A stretch of DNA of 64,000 bases from Ruegeria denitrificans (GCF_001458295.1 NZ_CYUD01000001.1:310001-374000); one strand, 5' to 3'; shown: positions 51,486 through 60,059, counted from the stretch's first letter. Notes: a model not told the origin generated them from the letters alone. Numbers and translations are program-made.

Positions 51486-51947
51486 ATGACGTTCAAATCA
51501 CATATGGACAAGGCGCTGGTCGAGGCGCGCGCTGCCGCAGATCGCGGAGAGGTTCCGGTGGGCGCCGTGATCGTCGCACCCGACGGCCGGATCGTGGCCT
51601 CAGCAGGCAACCGGACGCGCGAGTTGAACGACCCCACCGCCCATGCCGAGATCTTGGCCCTGCGCGTGGCCTGCGCCGGGGTTCGGTCAGAACGGCTGCC
51701 GGACCATGACCTTTACGTCACGCTGGAACCCTGCGCGATGTGCGCGGCGGCTTTGGCCGCGGCGCGCATCCGGCGTATATACTATGGGGCCGCCGATCCG
51801 AAATCGGGCGGCGTGGCCCATGGTGCGCGGGTTTTCACCCATAAACAGGCGCACCATGTCCCCGAAATTTACGACGGCATCGCTGCACAAGAGGCCGCCG
51901 ATCTTCTGAAAGCCTTCTTCGCTGCACGCCGTGATTTTAAAGAGTGA
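51486..51947 (+). CDS. tadA: tRNA-specific adenosine deaminase
   Basis: TadA converts adenosine 34 of tRNA-Arg(ACG) to inosine, which lets one tRNA read three arginine codons. The product is 153 residues. The zinc and catalytic residues are present: HAE (H53, E55) and PCAMC (C83, C86). EVPVGAVIV and RIYYGAADPKSG are also typical. It uses the ATG at 51486 and overlaps the convergent UPF0173 gene by 11 bases at the stop ends. Confidence 0.92.
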   Translation: MTFKSHMDKALVEARAAADRGEVPVGAVIVAPDGRIVASAGNRTRELNDPTAHAEILALRVACAGVRSERLPDHDLYVTLEPCAMCAAALAAARIRRIYYGAADPKSGGVAHGARVFTHKQAHHVPEIYDGIAAQEAADLLKAFFAARRDFKE

Positions 51948-52629
51948 TAGGTTTCATCAACTCAGGTTCGATCACGTCCACCCCCGGCAACCCATCAATC
52001 AGCGCCTGAGCAGACTGTTCCAGAATTGGGAAGGTTTTGTAATGGCAGGGAATCACTGTCTTGAAATTGAAATACCGCTTGGCCGCATAGGCCGTGCCCT
52101 TCATGTCCATGGTGAAATGCCCGCCCGCCGACAGGATGCCGATATCGGGTTTGTAGTAATCGCCCATCCATTCCATATCGGCCATGATGTCGGTGTCCCC
52201 TGACACGTAAAGCATGTGCCCGTCCGAGGCGATCATGAAGCCGACCTCGCTGCCACCGGTCCGCAGGCCGTCCGGCGTTGAAAAGGTCGAGCTATGTGAG
52301 GCTGGAACCATGGATACCTTGACCCCGTTCAAATCCACTGTGCCGCCTTTGTTGAAACCGATGGTTTCCAGCCCTTCGGTCTCGCTCCAATACCCCATCA
52401 GGTCATATTGGCCGACCACGGGTACTTTCAGGTGCTTGGCCAGCGACACCACGTCCGCAACGTGATCGAAATGTGTGTGCGTCAGCAGAATGTGTGTCGC
52501 ACCATCCAGCGCGTTGTCATGGTGGTCCTCGGACAGCACCGGATTCCCGGTCAGCCAGGGGTCGATCAGCAGCACCTGCCCGCCGGTTTCAATGCGGAAA
52601 CTGCCGTGGCCCAGCCAGATGATATTCAT
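51937..52629 (-). CDS. UPF0173 metal-dependent hydrolase (metallo-beta-lactamase fold)
   Basis: The product is 230 residues, the standard UPF0173 length. MNIIWLGHGSFRIETGG opens the protein, the metal-binding THTHFDHVAD motif is near residues 50-60, and further ligands are in MVPASHSS and VSGDTDIM. The substrate is not known for this family. A GGAGGATTTT site precedes ATG 52629. Confidence 0.9.
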   Translation of the reverse strand: MNIIWLGHGSFRIETGGQVLLIDPWLTGNPVLSEDHHDNALDGATHILLTHTHFDHVADVVSLAKHLKVPVVGQYDLMGYWSETEGLETIGFNKGGTVDLNGVKVSMVPASHSSTFSTPDGLRTGGSEVGFMIASDGHMLYVSGDTDIMADMEWMGDYYKPDIGILSAGGHFTMDMKGTAYAAKRYFNFKTVIPCHYKTFPILEQSAQALIDGLPGVDVIEPELMKPITL

Positions 52630-52690
52630 TGAAAAAAATCCTCCTGATCATACTGTTGGCATCAACCTAGCATCGGCTATGTAAAAGTGC

Positions 52691-53347
52691 ATGGACTGGT
52701 TTCAGGAAATTGATGGCTATTGCGAGCGCCTGTCGCCCGCCTATTGGGCCGAGCCGATCAACGCCTTGACAAACGCGGCGTTTCTGATTGCGGCATTTGT
52801 GATGTGGCGGCGCGTGCGGGGGCAAGGAATGCCGCTGGCGATGGCGCTGTTGGTCATTCTGGCCACCATCGGCGTCGGCAGCTACCTGTTCCATACTCAC
52901 GCTCAGGCCTGGGCGGCCATGGCGGATGTTGTGCCGATCCTGCTGTATATTCTGGTCTATATCTTCGCCATCAACCGGGACGTCTGGCGGTTTAGACCGA
53001 TGATCGCGGCAATCGTGACGGCCCTGTTCATACCTTACGCAGCGCTGACCGTTCCCGTGTTTCAGCTTGTTCCGGGGCTGGGAGGATCAGCGGCTTACGC
53101 TCCGGTTCCGCTGCTGATCCTGATTTACGCGGTCTTGCTGCGCCACCGGGTGCCGGATACCGCGCGGGGTTTGGCCATCGGGGCGGCCATCCTGATAGCC
53201 TCGATTACCTTTCGTGCGCTCGATGCCCCCATTTGCGGGCATATGCCACTGGGCACACATTTCATGTGGCACATCCTGAACGCCGTCATGTTGGGTTGGA
53301 TGATAGAGGTCTATCGCAGGCACCTGACCCGCGCGTCTCAGACCTGA
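52691..53347 (+). CDS. Ceramidase-like (CREST superfamily) membrane protein
   Basis: The product is 218 residues with about seven hydrophobic helices. The family pattern is visible: DWFQEIDGYCERLSPAYWAEPINALTN at the start, GSYLFHTHAQAWAAMADVVPI in the middle and DAPICGHMPLGTHFMWHILNAVM near the end, giving the conserved Ser, Asp and three His that bind the catalytic zinc in alkaline ceramidases. Proteins of this fold hydrolyse amide-linked lipids. Sphingolipids are not general in Rhodobacteraceae, so an ornithine or glutamine aminolipid could be the real substrate, which is speculative. The stop overlaps the convergent DUF4202 gene by 10 bases. Confidence 0.75.
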   Translation: MDWFQEIDGYCERLSPAYWAEPINALTNAAFLIAAFVMWRRVRGQGMPLAMALLVILATIGVGSYLFHTHAQAWAAMADVVPILLYILVYIFAINRDVWRFRPMIAAIVTALFIPYAALTVPVFQLVPGLGGSAAYAPVPLLILIYAVLLRHRVPDTARGLAIGAAILIASITFRALDAPICGHMPLGTHFMWHILNAVMLGWMIEVYRRHLTRASQT

Positions 53348-53901
53348 AACGCGGTGGCCAGATGTTCCGGTAGGTCAAACTCGGAAAGAACCCGCGCCCG
53401 TCCGTCGCCGGACATCTTGCGCGCGGTTTTTTCGACAATGCGCTGAATTTTCTCGGCTGAGTGCTTTTCCGCGAAAGGCGCGAAATACCACTTGAGGAAA
53501 ACGAAACAGATAACGTCTTCCAGCGCCTGAACCTCATCATCGCGCTTGATGCCTTGTTTGCGCAGCATGCGGCCGGCAGATTCGGTCTCATCCGCGCTGT
53601 ATCCGGCCCTTTTCATCAATCCCATGACAATTTCGGCGTGATGTTCAGCCTGCGCTTTGCGCCATGTCAGATATCCGGTGCGACCTTCGGGGTATTCGCT
53701 GCGGGCCAGCTTCCAGCGTTCCACATGCTGACCGCGCGCCGCGATCTGCAACGGGTCCGAGGCATCGGGAAACAGCCTGTCTAACTCGGCGCTCATCCTT
53801 TGGCCGTATAGCAGGGCGGCGGGCTGGCCGTCTTCGATCGTGGGGTCCTGCTGGTTGGCTGCATCTATAGCATCCAGAACCGTTTGCTTGCGTGCGCTCA
53901 T
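53338..53901 (-). CDS. DUF4202 family protein
   Basis: The product is 187 residues from ATG 53901, which has GGAGCGAGAG upstream. Conserved features of this family are ARGQHVERWKLARSEYPEGRTGYLTWRKAQAEHHAEIVMGLMKRAGY (His-rich helices that resemble an HD-type fold) and LEDVICFVFLKWYFAPFAEKHSAEKIQRIVEKTARKMS. Biochemical function is unknown; the histidines suggest metal binding. The upstream ATG at 53937 adds 12 residues with no support. Confidence 0.78.
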   Translation of the reverse strand: MSARKQTVLDAIDAANQQDPTIEDGQPAALLYGQRMSAELDRLFPDASDPLQIAARGQHVERWKLARSEYPEGRTGYLTWRKAQAEHHAEIVMGLMKRAGYSADETESAGRMLRKQGIKRDDEVQALEDVICFVFLKWYFAPFAEKHSAEKIQRIVEKTARKMSGDGRARVLSEFDLPEHLATAFQV

Positions 53902-54005
53902 CTCTCGCTCCGTTAGCTTGCCGGAATTGCACTGCAACCCGGCGGATTAGTTCGCATCATCGTAGCGGTTGGTTTCAATGGATGCAGCAGGCAATTGCAT
54001 CCTGA

Positions 54006-54033
54006 CCGGGCCAGCAGGGGGATTCTGGCCCGG
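54006..54033 (-). terminator. GC-rich hairpin after the small secreted protein gene
   Basis: CCGGGCCAG (54006-54014) and CTGGCCCGG (54025-54033) pair perfectly over 9 bp. No T-run follows on the minus strand, so it might stabilise mRNA or act with Rho. Confidence 0.5.
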
Positions 54034-54047
54034 CCGCGCACGTCATC

Positions 54048-54206
54048 TTATTTGCCCAGATTGGCACTGTCCTGCGTCACCGTCTCGGATGCGGGGGCCG
54101 GAAATGAAAGGTCGGGGATCAGGGTTTGCGTGCTGGGGCCAAAGGCCATGGCGGGGGTGCTCAGAACAGTTGCGGTCAAAAGGGCTGCGGTAATGAAGGT
54201 TTTCAT
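54048..54206 (-). CDS. Small secreted protein (52 residues)
   Basis: ATG 54206 opens a 52-residue frame that ends with TAA 54048. The first 21 residues form a clear signal peptide (MKTFITAALLTATVLSTPAMA), leaving a mature peptide of about 31 residues that starts FGPSTQTLIPDLSFPAP and ends near QDSANLGK. GGAGAAAG lies 5-10 bases upstream as a ribosome site. No family is recognised and there is no cysteine. The promoter region holds a pair of inverted 9-mers that look like regulator sites, so expression is probably controlled. Confidence 0.6.
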   Translation of the reverse strand: MKTFITAALLTATVLSTPAMAFGPSTQTLIPDLSFPAPASETVTQDSANLGK

Positions 54207-54245
54207 TTTCTTTCTCCGGTTTTCGGCTGTGCCGTGCTCTATGAG

Positions 54246-54286
54246 GTGAACAGTTCAGTTCACTTTTTCAAGGCAAAAACTGAACT
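54246..54286. promoter_or_regulatory. Paired 9-mer inverted repeats upstream of the secreted-peptide gene
   Basis: AGTTCAGTT (54252-54260) and its exact reverse complement AACTGAACT (54278-54286) are 26 bases apart. The first copy sits inside GTGAAC-N6-GTTCAC (54246-54263), which is itself a perfect dyad. Such motifs resemble TetR-family operators. They lie 40-80 bases upstream of ATG 54206. Confidence 0.5.
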
Positions 54287-54434
54287 AACTAGTTTACTTT
54301 TGCGCATACTGGTTATTCAGATTTGAATGGCTGCTTGCACTCATGTGGGAAACAGGACCACATCCGCACTTCGGTGGACTTGCGACCCGGGCACCAGACA
54401 GGTAAATGCCCCCTAACGCATATGAGGTTTTCCG

Positions 54435-54722
54435 ATGTCGATTGACCAAAGCACCGCCGCCAAGGTGGCCAAACTGGCCCGGATCAAGGTCGAGGATGAC
54501 GCGCTGCCCGCGCTGGCGTCCGAGTTCAACACCATTCTTGGGTTCATCGAGCAACTGAACGAGGTCGATGTCGAAGGCGTCGAGCCGATGGTCTCGGTCG
54601 AGCCGATGCGCCTAAAGCGTCGTGAGGATGTGGTTACTGACGGCAACCAGCAGGCTAAGGTTCTGGCCAACGCCCCCGACGCGCGCGAAGGCTTTTTCGC
54701 AGTCCCCAAAGTGGTGGAGTAA
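54435..54722 (+). CDS. gatC: Glutamyl/aspartyl-tRNA amidotransferase subunit C
   Basis: GatC is the small stabilising subunit of the GatCAB complex that makes Gln-tRNA or Asn-tRNA from mis-charged Glu/Asp-tRNA. The product is 95 residues, the normal length. AAKVAKLARIKVEDDALPALASEFNTILGFIEQLNEVDVEGVEP and the C-terminal REGFFAVPKVVE are typical. A GAGG site precedes ATG 54435; gatA follows after 3 bases. Confidence 0.95.
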   Translation: MSIDQSTAAKVAKLARIKVEDDALPALASEFNTILGFIEQLNEVDVEGVEPMVSVEPMRLKRREDVVTDGNQQAKVLANAPDAREGFFAVPKVVE

Positions 54723-54725
54723 GAC

Positions 54726-56213
54726 ATGAGCGATCTGAACAAACTGGGCCTGGCCGAGGCCCGCGACGCGCTGCGCAAGGGTGATGTGACCTCGGTTGAA
54801 CTGACCGAATCCTGCCTCAAGGCCATCGACGATGCCGACGCACTGAACGCTTTTGTCCACAAAACGCCCGAGATTGCTTTGGAGCGTGCCAAGGCGGCGG
54901 ATGAGCGGATCAAGGGCGGCGACGCGCCGTCGATGTGCGGTCTGCCAATCGGCATCAAAGACCTGTTCTGCACCAAGGGCGTGCCGTCACAGGCGGCGTC
55001 AAAGATTCTGGAAGGCTTCAAGCCCGAATACGAATCCACCGTGTCCCAGCAACTGGCTGATGCGGGCGCGGTGATGCTGGGCAAGCTGAACATGGACGAA
55101 TTCGCCATGGGCTCGTCCAACGAAACCTCTGTCTATGGCAACGCGGTCAGCCCGTGGCGACGCGGCAATGACGATGCGCAGTTGACGCCGGGTGGTTCGT
55201 CCGGCGGGTCGGCGTCGGCTGTTGCCGCCGACCTGTGCCTGGCTGCAACGGGCACCGATACCGGCGGCTCGATTCGTCAGCCTGCCGCCTTTGTTGGCAT
55301 CACCGGTATCAAGCCGACCTATGGCCGCTGCTCGCGTTGGGGTATCGTGGCCTTTGCGTCCTCGCTGGATCAGGCCGGGCCAATGACCAAGAACGTACGT
55401 GATGCGGCGATCATGCTGGAAACCATGTGCGGTCACGACGCTAAGGATTCGACCAGCGCCGAACTGGCCGTGCCGAATTTCGAGGCGATGCTGACGGGTG
55501 ACATCAAGGGCAAGAAAATCGGTATTCCAAAAGAATACCGCATGGATGGCATGCCGGCCGAGATCGAAAAGCTCTGGTCCGAAGGGGCTGAGATGCTGAA
55601 AGCAGCAGGGGCTGAGATCGTCGATATCTCGCTGCCGCACACCAAATACGCGCTGCCGGCGTATTACGTGATCGCACCGGCCGAGGCATCCTCGAACCTC
55701 GCGCGCTATGACGGTGTCCGCTATGGCCGCCGCGCGCAGCTGGCGCAGGGCGACGGCATCACCGAGATGTACGAAAAGACCCGCGCCGAAGGCTTTGGCC
55801 ACGAAGTGCAGCGCCGCGTCATGGTCGGTACCTACGTGTTGTCGGCAGGCTTCTACGACGCCTACTACAACCGCGCACGCCGCGTCCGAACTCTGATCAA
55901 GAAAGACTTCGAAGATGTCTTCGCCGCAGGTGTCGACGCAATCCTGACCCCGGCAACGCCGTCGGCCGCTTTCGGCCTGGGTGAAATGACCGAGGCGGAC
56001 CCGGTTCAGATGTACCTGAACGACGTCTTCACTGTGACGGTGAACTTGGCCGGTCTGCCGGGTGTCGCGGTACCTGCTGGTCTGGACAAACAGGGCCTGC
56101 CGCTTGGCCTGCAGCTGATCGGTCGGCCGTGGGACGAGGGCGATCTGCTCAACACCGCTTATGCGCTGGAAAACGCCGCCGGGTTTGTGGCCAAGCCGGG
56201 CAAATGGTGGTAA
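54726..56213 (+). CDS. gatA: Glutamyl/aspartyl-tRNA amidotransferase subunit A
   Basis: GatA is the amidase that frees ammonia from glutamine for the GatCAB reaction. The product is 495 residues. The catalytic triad Lys-cisSer-Ser is K78 (GIKD), S158 in [14 protein letters not shown] and S182 in [14 protein letters not shown]. It is directly coupled to gatC. gatB is not within the window, as is common in alphaproteobacteria. Confidence 0.96.
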   Translation: MSDLNKLGLAEARDALRKGDVTSVELTESCLKAIDDADALNAFVHKTPEIALERAKAADERIKGGDAPSMCGLPIGIKDLFCTKGVPSQAASKILEGFKPEYESTVSQQLADAGAVMLGKLNMDEFAMGSSNETSVYGNAVSPWRRGNDDAQLTPGGSSGGSASAVAADLCLAATGTDTGGSIRQPAAFVGITGIKPTYGRCSRWGIVAFASSLDQAGPMTKNVRDAAIMLETMCGHDAKDSTSAELAVPNFEAMLTGDIKGKKIGIPKEYRMDGMPAEIEKLWSEGAEMLKAAGAEIVDISLPHTKYALPAYYVIAPAEASSNLARYDGVRYGRRAQLAQGDGITEMYEKTRAEGFGHEVQRRVMVGTYVLSAGFYDAYYNRARRVRTLIKKDFEDVFAAGVDAILTPATPSAAFGLGEMTEADPVQMYLNDVFTVTVNLAGLPGVAVPAGLDKQGLPLGLQLIGRPWDEGDLLNTAYALENAAGFVAKPGKWW

Positions 56214-56253
56214 TCCTCGGGTCAGGCAAGACAACGAAAGACGGAGCAGCTGG

Positions 56254-56967
56254 ATGCGCTTTACGCTTCTGATCCCCGCAATTGGGTTCGCGGCCGCCTG
56301 TAATACGGTGGCCCCGATAGGTGGCACGGATTTCAACACGCCCTCCTATCAGGCGCAGCGAGAGGCGCAATTGGCGGGGCAGGGCTATACAGGTAACCCC
56401 TTGCTAGGCCCGGCCGAAGTGTCTGAGCAGCAGTTGGGTGCACCCAGCACAGTTACCCCGTTGCCAACCGGCGAAAATGCCGACCTCGCTTCGGCAACCG
56501 CAGCTGCGCTGGCGGGCACGTCAGCGCAAGGCACGGTCACACCCGCGCCGTCACCTGTTGAAGATCCCATCAATACTGCGATTTCGGACGAACAGGATTT
56601 CGGAGCGGTCTCTGATCGCCGCACCATCGAATCCGACGCTGCATTGATCGAACAGAACCGTCAGACTTATGAGGTGGTCGCGCCTACGGCTGTTCCTCAA
56701 CGTGGAACGGACGGCCAGCCCAATATTGTGCAATACGCACTGAACACGTCGAATCCGGTCGGAACCCAACTGTACAGCCGTGCCGGTTTCAATCTTCAGG
56801 CCAAGGCGCAACGCAATTGCGCACGCTATCCATCTCCGGATCAGGCGCAGATTGAGTTCCTGTCCAACGGCGGCCCGCAGCGTGACCGCAAGGGTCTTGA
56901 CCCGGATGGCGACGGCTACGCTTGTGGCTGGGACCCCAGCCCGTTCCGCAGTGCCGTCAACAACTGA
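56254..56967 (+). CDS. Lipoprotein with C-terminal Excalibur-like calcium motif
   Basis: From ATG 56254 the product is 237 residues; GGAG is about 10 bases upstream. MRFTLLIPAIGFAAAC looks like a lipoprotein signal with the cysteine at residue 16. A long low-complexity region rich in Ala, Thr and Pro follows. The C-terminus (about 200-237) has a KAQRNCARYPSPDQAQIEFLSNGGPQRDRKGLDPDGDGYACGWDP sequence that resembles the Excalibur calcium-binding motif DxDxDGxxC. Function unknown; probably anchored at the outer membrane. A longer frame begins in gatA and is not credible. The end overlaps the amidase gene. Confidence 0.75.
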   Translation: MRFTLLIPAIGFAAACNTVAPIGGTDFNTPSYQAQREAQLAGQGYTGNPLLGPAEVSEQQLGAPSTVTPLPTGENADLASATAAALAGTSAQGTVTPAPSPVEDPINTAISDEQDFGAVSDRRTIESDAALIEQNRQTYEVVAPTAVPQRGTDGQPNIVQYALNTSNPVGTQLYSRAGFNLQAKAQRNCARYPSPDQAQIEFLSNGGPQRDRKGLDPDGDGYACGWDPSPFRSAVNN

Positions 56968-57625
56968 ACCGCTGACGCCCGTCTGGCACCCGTCCCCTAA
57001 TTTTGGCGAACGCAGGGATGGGCTGACGCCATCGCTGATTGTCCTGCACTACACAGCAATGAAGGATGCTCAGGCGGCGCTGGATCGCTTGTGTGATCCG
57101 GCTCATGAAGTGTCCGCGCATTTCCTTATCGGTATGGATGGCACACTCTGGCAGATGGTGCGGGAAGAGGATCGGGCATGGCACGCCGGGGCAGGCGAGT
57201 GGCATGGTCAGAGCGATATCAATTCCCGCTCGATCGGAATTGAACTGGACAATTCTGGTGCGCACCCTTTTCCCGAGCCACAACTCGAAGTGTTGGAATC
57301 CCTTCTGCACCAGATCATGAATCGCTGGTCGATCCCCCCGGAACATGTGATCGGCCATTCCGACATGGCACCGGGCCGAAAATCCGATCCCGGTCTGCGC
57401 TTCCCTTGGCAACGGCTGGAACACATGAATCTTGCCGGGAAACGCTCGCAAAGCGGACCCGGTAATGCCCCGGCAGACAATTTCAGCGCCTTGGCACATG
57501 CAGCAGGTTACACAGCCGAGGTCGACGACGACACGCTTCTTGCCGCCGTGCGCCTCAGATATCGCCCATGGGGCAAAGGTCCGCTGGGGCCGGACGATCT
57601 TGCGCCATTGGCTAGGAAAACCTGA
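56951..57625 (+). CDS. N-acetylmuramoyl-L-alanine amidase (AmiD/AmpD family)
   Basis: Cleaves the amide between muramic acid and L-alanine in peptidoglycan or its fragments. The product is 224 residues from GTG 56951, which overlaps the lipoprotein by 17 bases; the longer frame has a poor start. Zinc ligands are H33 (IVLHYTAM), H136 (IGHSDMAPGRKSDPG) and D147 in the same segment; IGIELDN near 96-102 is the family glutamate region. There is no signal peptide, so it is a cytoplasmic AmpD-like recycling enzyme or an exported one that lost its signal in this call. It could feed MurQ and NagA with muropeptide sugars. Confidence 0.82.
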   Translation: MPSTTEPLTPVWHPSPNFGERRDGLTPSLIVLHYTAMKDAQAALDRLCDPAHEVSAHFLIGMDGTLWQMVREEDRAWHAGAGEWHGQSDINSRSIGIELDNSGAHPFPEPQLEVLESLLHQIMNRWSIPPEHVIGHSDMAPGRKSDPGLRFPWQRLEHMNLAGKRSQSGPGNAPADNFSALAHAAGYTAEVDDDTLLAAVRLRYRPWGKGPLGPDDLAPLARKT

Positions 57626-57711
57626 TCCGCTCTTCATCTGGCCAAAAATATCTTGAGGTCGAATTGGCCGCAGGCCAAGAAACGGATGGCGCCTTCACGC
57701 TCCATCTGCCC

Positions 57712-57740
57712 TTGACGCCGCCGGACCCAAAGCATACCCA
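57712..57740 (+). promoter_or_regulatory. Promoter of rnpB
   Basis: TTGACG (57712-57717) is followed after 17 bases by TACCCA (57735-57740), placing the start near 57748, which is the exact 5' end predicted from the closing helix of the RNA. Confidence 0.6.
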
Positions 57741-57747
57741 CGACCCC

Positions 57748-58163
57748 GCGCGGAGGGCCGGATGGCCGCTGGGGCGTATGCCCGAGAGGAAAGTCCGGAC
57801 TCCACAAGACAACGGTGCCGGGTAACGCCCGGGCGGGGCAACCCGACGGAAAGCGCCACAGAAATCAGACCGCCGCACCATTGCAGAGGTTCGCCTCCGG
57901 CAAAACGCGGTAAGGGTGAAACGGTGGGGTAAGAGCCCACCGCGCCGCTGGCAACAGTGGCGGCACGGCAAGCCCCACCGGGAGCAATGCCAAATAGGGT
58001 CCCCGCGCGGGCCGGTCGGCGTCAGCCGATACCGCCGCTAAGCTCGTCTTGGCCGAGAGGGACCGGGTTGGCAGCTTGAGCCGCGCAGCAATGCGCGGCC
58101 TAGAGGAATGGTCATCGAAGGGGGCTACCCCGGAACAAGATCCGGCTTACAGGCCCTCCGCGC
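57748..58163 (+). ncRNA. rnpB: RNase P RNA
   Basis: The catalytic RNA that trims tRNA 5' ends. The conserved GAGGAAAGTCCGGACTCC block is at about 57782-57800, the downstream universal ACAAGATCCGGCTTACAG is at about 58135-58152, and the ends pair in the P1 helix: GCGCGGAGGGCC (57748-57759) with GGCCCTCCGCGC (58152-58163). The length of about 416 nt fits the alphaproteobacterial A-type. GYD gene stop is 11 bases away on the other strand, so the terminator is not obvious. Confidence 0.95.
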
Positions 58164-58174
58164 ATATTCCCCGA

Positions 58175-58507
58175 TTACCGGCCCGGCGCTTTGTAAGCTC
58201 CGGTCAGTTTGGCGGCTTTTTTGGTGACGGCGACAAAGTCCTTCGCCTTCCAGGCACGCACGGTTTCAACCTTGGACACCGCGCCCGAGGCTGCAACGGC
58301 CATACCGATAGCAACTGCATCCGTGCCTTCCGGCAACTCGCTGACGACCACCACGTCATTGTCACCCGAGGTCATGTAAAACGCCACCAGTTTGCCGCCG
58401 GCTTTCTTCAGCAATGCCCTGACTGCGCCCGAGCGGTCCACGGGCTTTTTCAGCATTCCTTTGACGCCATCTTGTGAATAGGACGCGTAAGTAATGAAAA
58501 TTGGCAT
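58175..58507 (-). CDS. GYD-domain protein
   Basis: The product is 110 residues with the compact GYD domain (MPIFITYASYSQDGVKGMLKKPVDRSGAVRALLKKAGGKLVAFYMTSGDNDVVVVSELP ...). This dimeric alpha/beta fold is found in many bacteria; its function is unknown. An AGGAGG site precedes ATG 58507. It lies downstream of the DUF2182 gene with 68 bases between, so co-transcription is possible but unproven. Confidence 0.85.
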   Translation of the reverse strand: MPIFITYASYSQDGVKGMLKKPVDRSGAVRALLKKAGGKLVAFYMTSGDNDVVVVSELPEGTDAVAIGMAVAASGAVSKVETVRAWKAKDFVAVTKKAAKLTGAYKAPGR

Positions 58508-58575
58508 GTCTACCTCCTGTTAAAAGTTTATGCAGGACCCGAAAATTGGCCGGTCCTTTGGCCTTCATGCGCCTG

Positions 58576-59412
58576 TCAGGCAGTCGCAAAAAGCGGGTTG
58601 GCAACCAGCCAAATGCCCGCGACGATCAGTGCCAGACCGGTAAGCGGAACTAACCACCGCGCCCGTGGCATCAGCTTTTCCAGCGCGACATAAAGGGCGA
58701 TGCCGACGATCCAATACAGGTTCATCACACCGCCGACGAACAGCAACAGCATCAAAGCCCAGCAGCAGCCCAGGCAAAACGCGCCATGCAGTGCGCCTGT
58801 ACGAAACGCGCCATAGTTACCGGGCCGATTGTGATCGGCCAGGAACTGGGCAGGGCTACGGCAATGGCGAAGGCAGGCGGTCTTAAGGCTGGACATCTGA
58901 TACAGCCCTGCAGCGATCAGCACACAACCAGCGAAAAATTTCGAATGGATCGTCATCATCGGACCATCTGATAGACCGATGCTTTCCATCCACCACTGCG
59001 CGCCCGTCGCAATGATGCTGAACAATGCCCATGCGGCCAAATAGCCTGACAGGAAAAGCAGGCTGAGACGCGACGCCTGCGACCTGTCCGGCCCCATCCG
59101 CTTGATGGCCGTATACAACAGCACGGTGGGGGCGGCGCTGGGGGTCATCATGGCAATCATCATGACCCACCACATCAGGAAAATCAGTATGGCATAGGCC
59201 GGAGTCCAGCGAACTTCGGTTGCCATGCGCATCGGTTCGCCAATTGGCCCCGCCATCCGGGTCATGTCGATGGCGGACATGTTCATGCCGATGCCTGCAA
59301 TCGTGTACCAGAACGCGCCCAGAATGATCAGCAGAACGCAGAACAGAACGATGCTGCTGTCGCGTCGCAGCATCCGGTCTACTACGCCGGGTCGGGGAGG
59401 GGATGTGCTCAT
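58576..59412 (-). CDS. DUF2182 integral membrane protein
   Basis: The product is 278 residues with about seven membrane helices (for example IVLFCVLLIILGAFWYTIAGI, AILIFLMWWVMMIAMMTP, CLGCCWALMLLLFVGGVMNLYWI). The pattern of Met and Cys-rich segments (MWWVMMIAMM, MSSLKTACLRHC, GAFCLGCCWAL) supports the family name predicted metal-binding integral membrane protein. It is 11 bases after the DUF1326 gene, a pairing I recall as conserved. Its transport or metal role is inferred. Confidence 0.82.
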   Translation of the reverse strand: MSTSPPRPGVVDRMLRRDSSIVLFCVLLIILGAFWYTIAGIGMNMSAIDMTRMAGPIGEPMRMATEVRWTPAYAILIFLMWWVMMIAMMTPSAAPTVLLYTAIKRMGPDRSQASRLSLLFLSGYLAAWALFSIIATGAQWWMESIGLSDGPMMTIHSKFFAGCVLIAAGLYQMSSLKTACLRHCRSPAQFLADHNRPGNYGAFRTGALHGAFCLGCCWALMLLLFVGGVMNLYWIVGIALYVALEKLMPRARWLVPLTGLALIVAGIWLVANPLFATA

Positions 59413-59423
59413 GTCAGCCCCCG

Positions 59424-60059
59424 CTATGCGCCGAGGACCCCATGCCCTGAGATGTTGAGATGTGCCAGATGCGCGTGCGTCGCGTCAAAGGTCAGACTGA
59501 TTGCGCCGCCTGTTGTCTTGGCCGTCCCCGACGCCGCCTCGGCATGGCGATATTCGAATCCGTTAGGCAGTTGTATCGAAGCCCGGTGCGGCATGCCCGA
59601 AACGATATGCGGAATCGGATTGACCTCTACGTCAAACACACCTGAAACCTTGGCATATCCGGTACGCTCGTCCCGGTCCCATTTCAACTCGATCGGGGCA
59701 TACAGTGTGTCATGCTTTGTCGGGGCCATAGCGCTGTAGACGTACCACATGGTGGCCATTTCGTCGGTATCCTCACCTTTCATGATGGCCTCTATGGCGG
59801 AGCGCTGATCGGCACTAGTGCTCTCGTTAACGATCAATTGCATCTGTCCGTTGCCCTCGTGAATGGGGCCGGGCCAGTGGTACACACCTGCCGCGCGCAC
59901 TCCGGAAAGATCTGTATCGCCATAGCGCCCGGATGCGATGTCAAATACGACAACGGCCTCGCAGTTACCGTGGCTTGGAAGAACACTGAACTGGCATGGA
60001 CAACCAAAATTGCAGTTACAATTGGCCAATTCTTCGCCCTGAATTTCCCATTCCGTCAT
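59424..60059 (-). CDS. DUF1326 protein
   Basis: The product is 211 residues from ATG 60059. The N-terminal CNCNFGCPCQFSVLPSHGNC motif, with four closely spaced cysteines plus one more, is the diagnostic segment; it may bind metal. The rest is a beta-rich domain (VVFDIASGRYGDTDLSGVRAAGVYHWPGPIHEGNGQMQLIV). No signal peptide or membrane helix is visible. The gene precedes and is coupled to DUF2182. Function unknown. Confidence 0.84.
   Translation of the reverse strand: MTEWEIQGEELANCNCNFGCPCQFSVLPSHGNCEAVVVFDIASGRYGDTDLSGVRAAGVYHWPGPIHEGNGQMQLIVNESTSADQRSAIEAIMKGEDTDEMATMWYVYSAMAPTKHDTLYAPIELKWDRDERTGYAKVSGVFDVEVNPIPHIVSGMPHRASIQLPNGFEYRHAEAASGTAKTTGGAISLTFDATHAHLAHLNISGHGVLGA

Noticed and set aside
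54999-56339. A 446-codon minus-strand frame opposite gatA
   Set aside because: gatA has the full catalytic triad on the plus strand; the antisense frame has no recognisable features.
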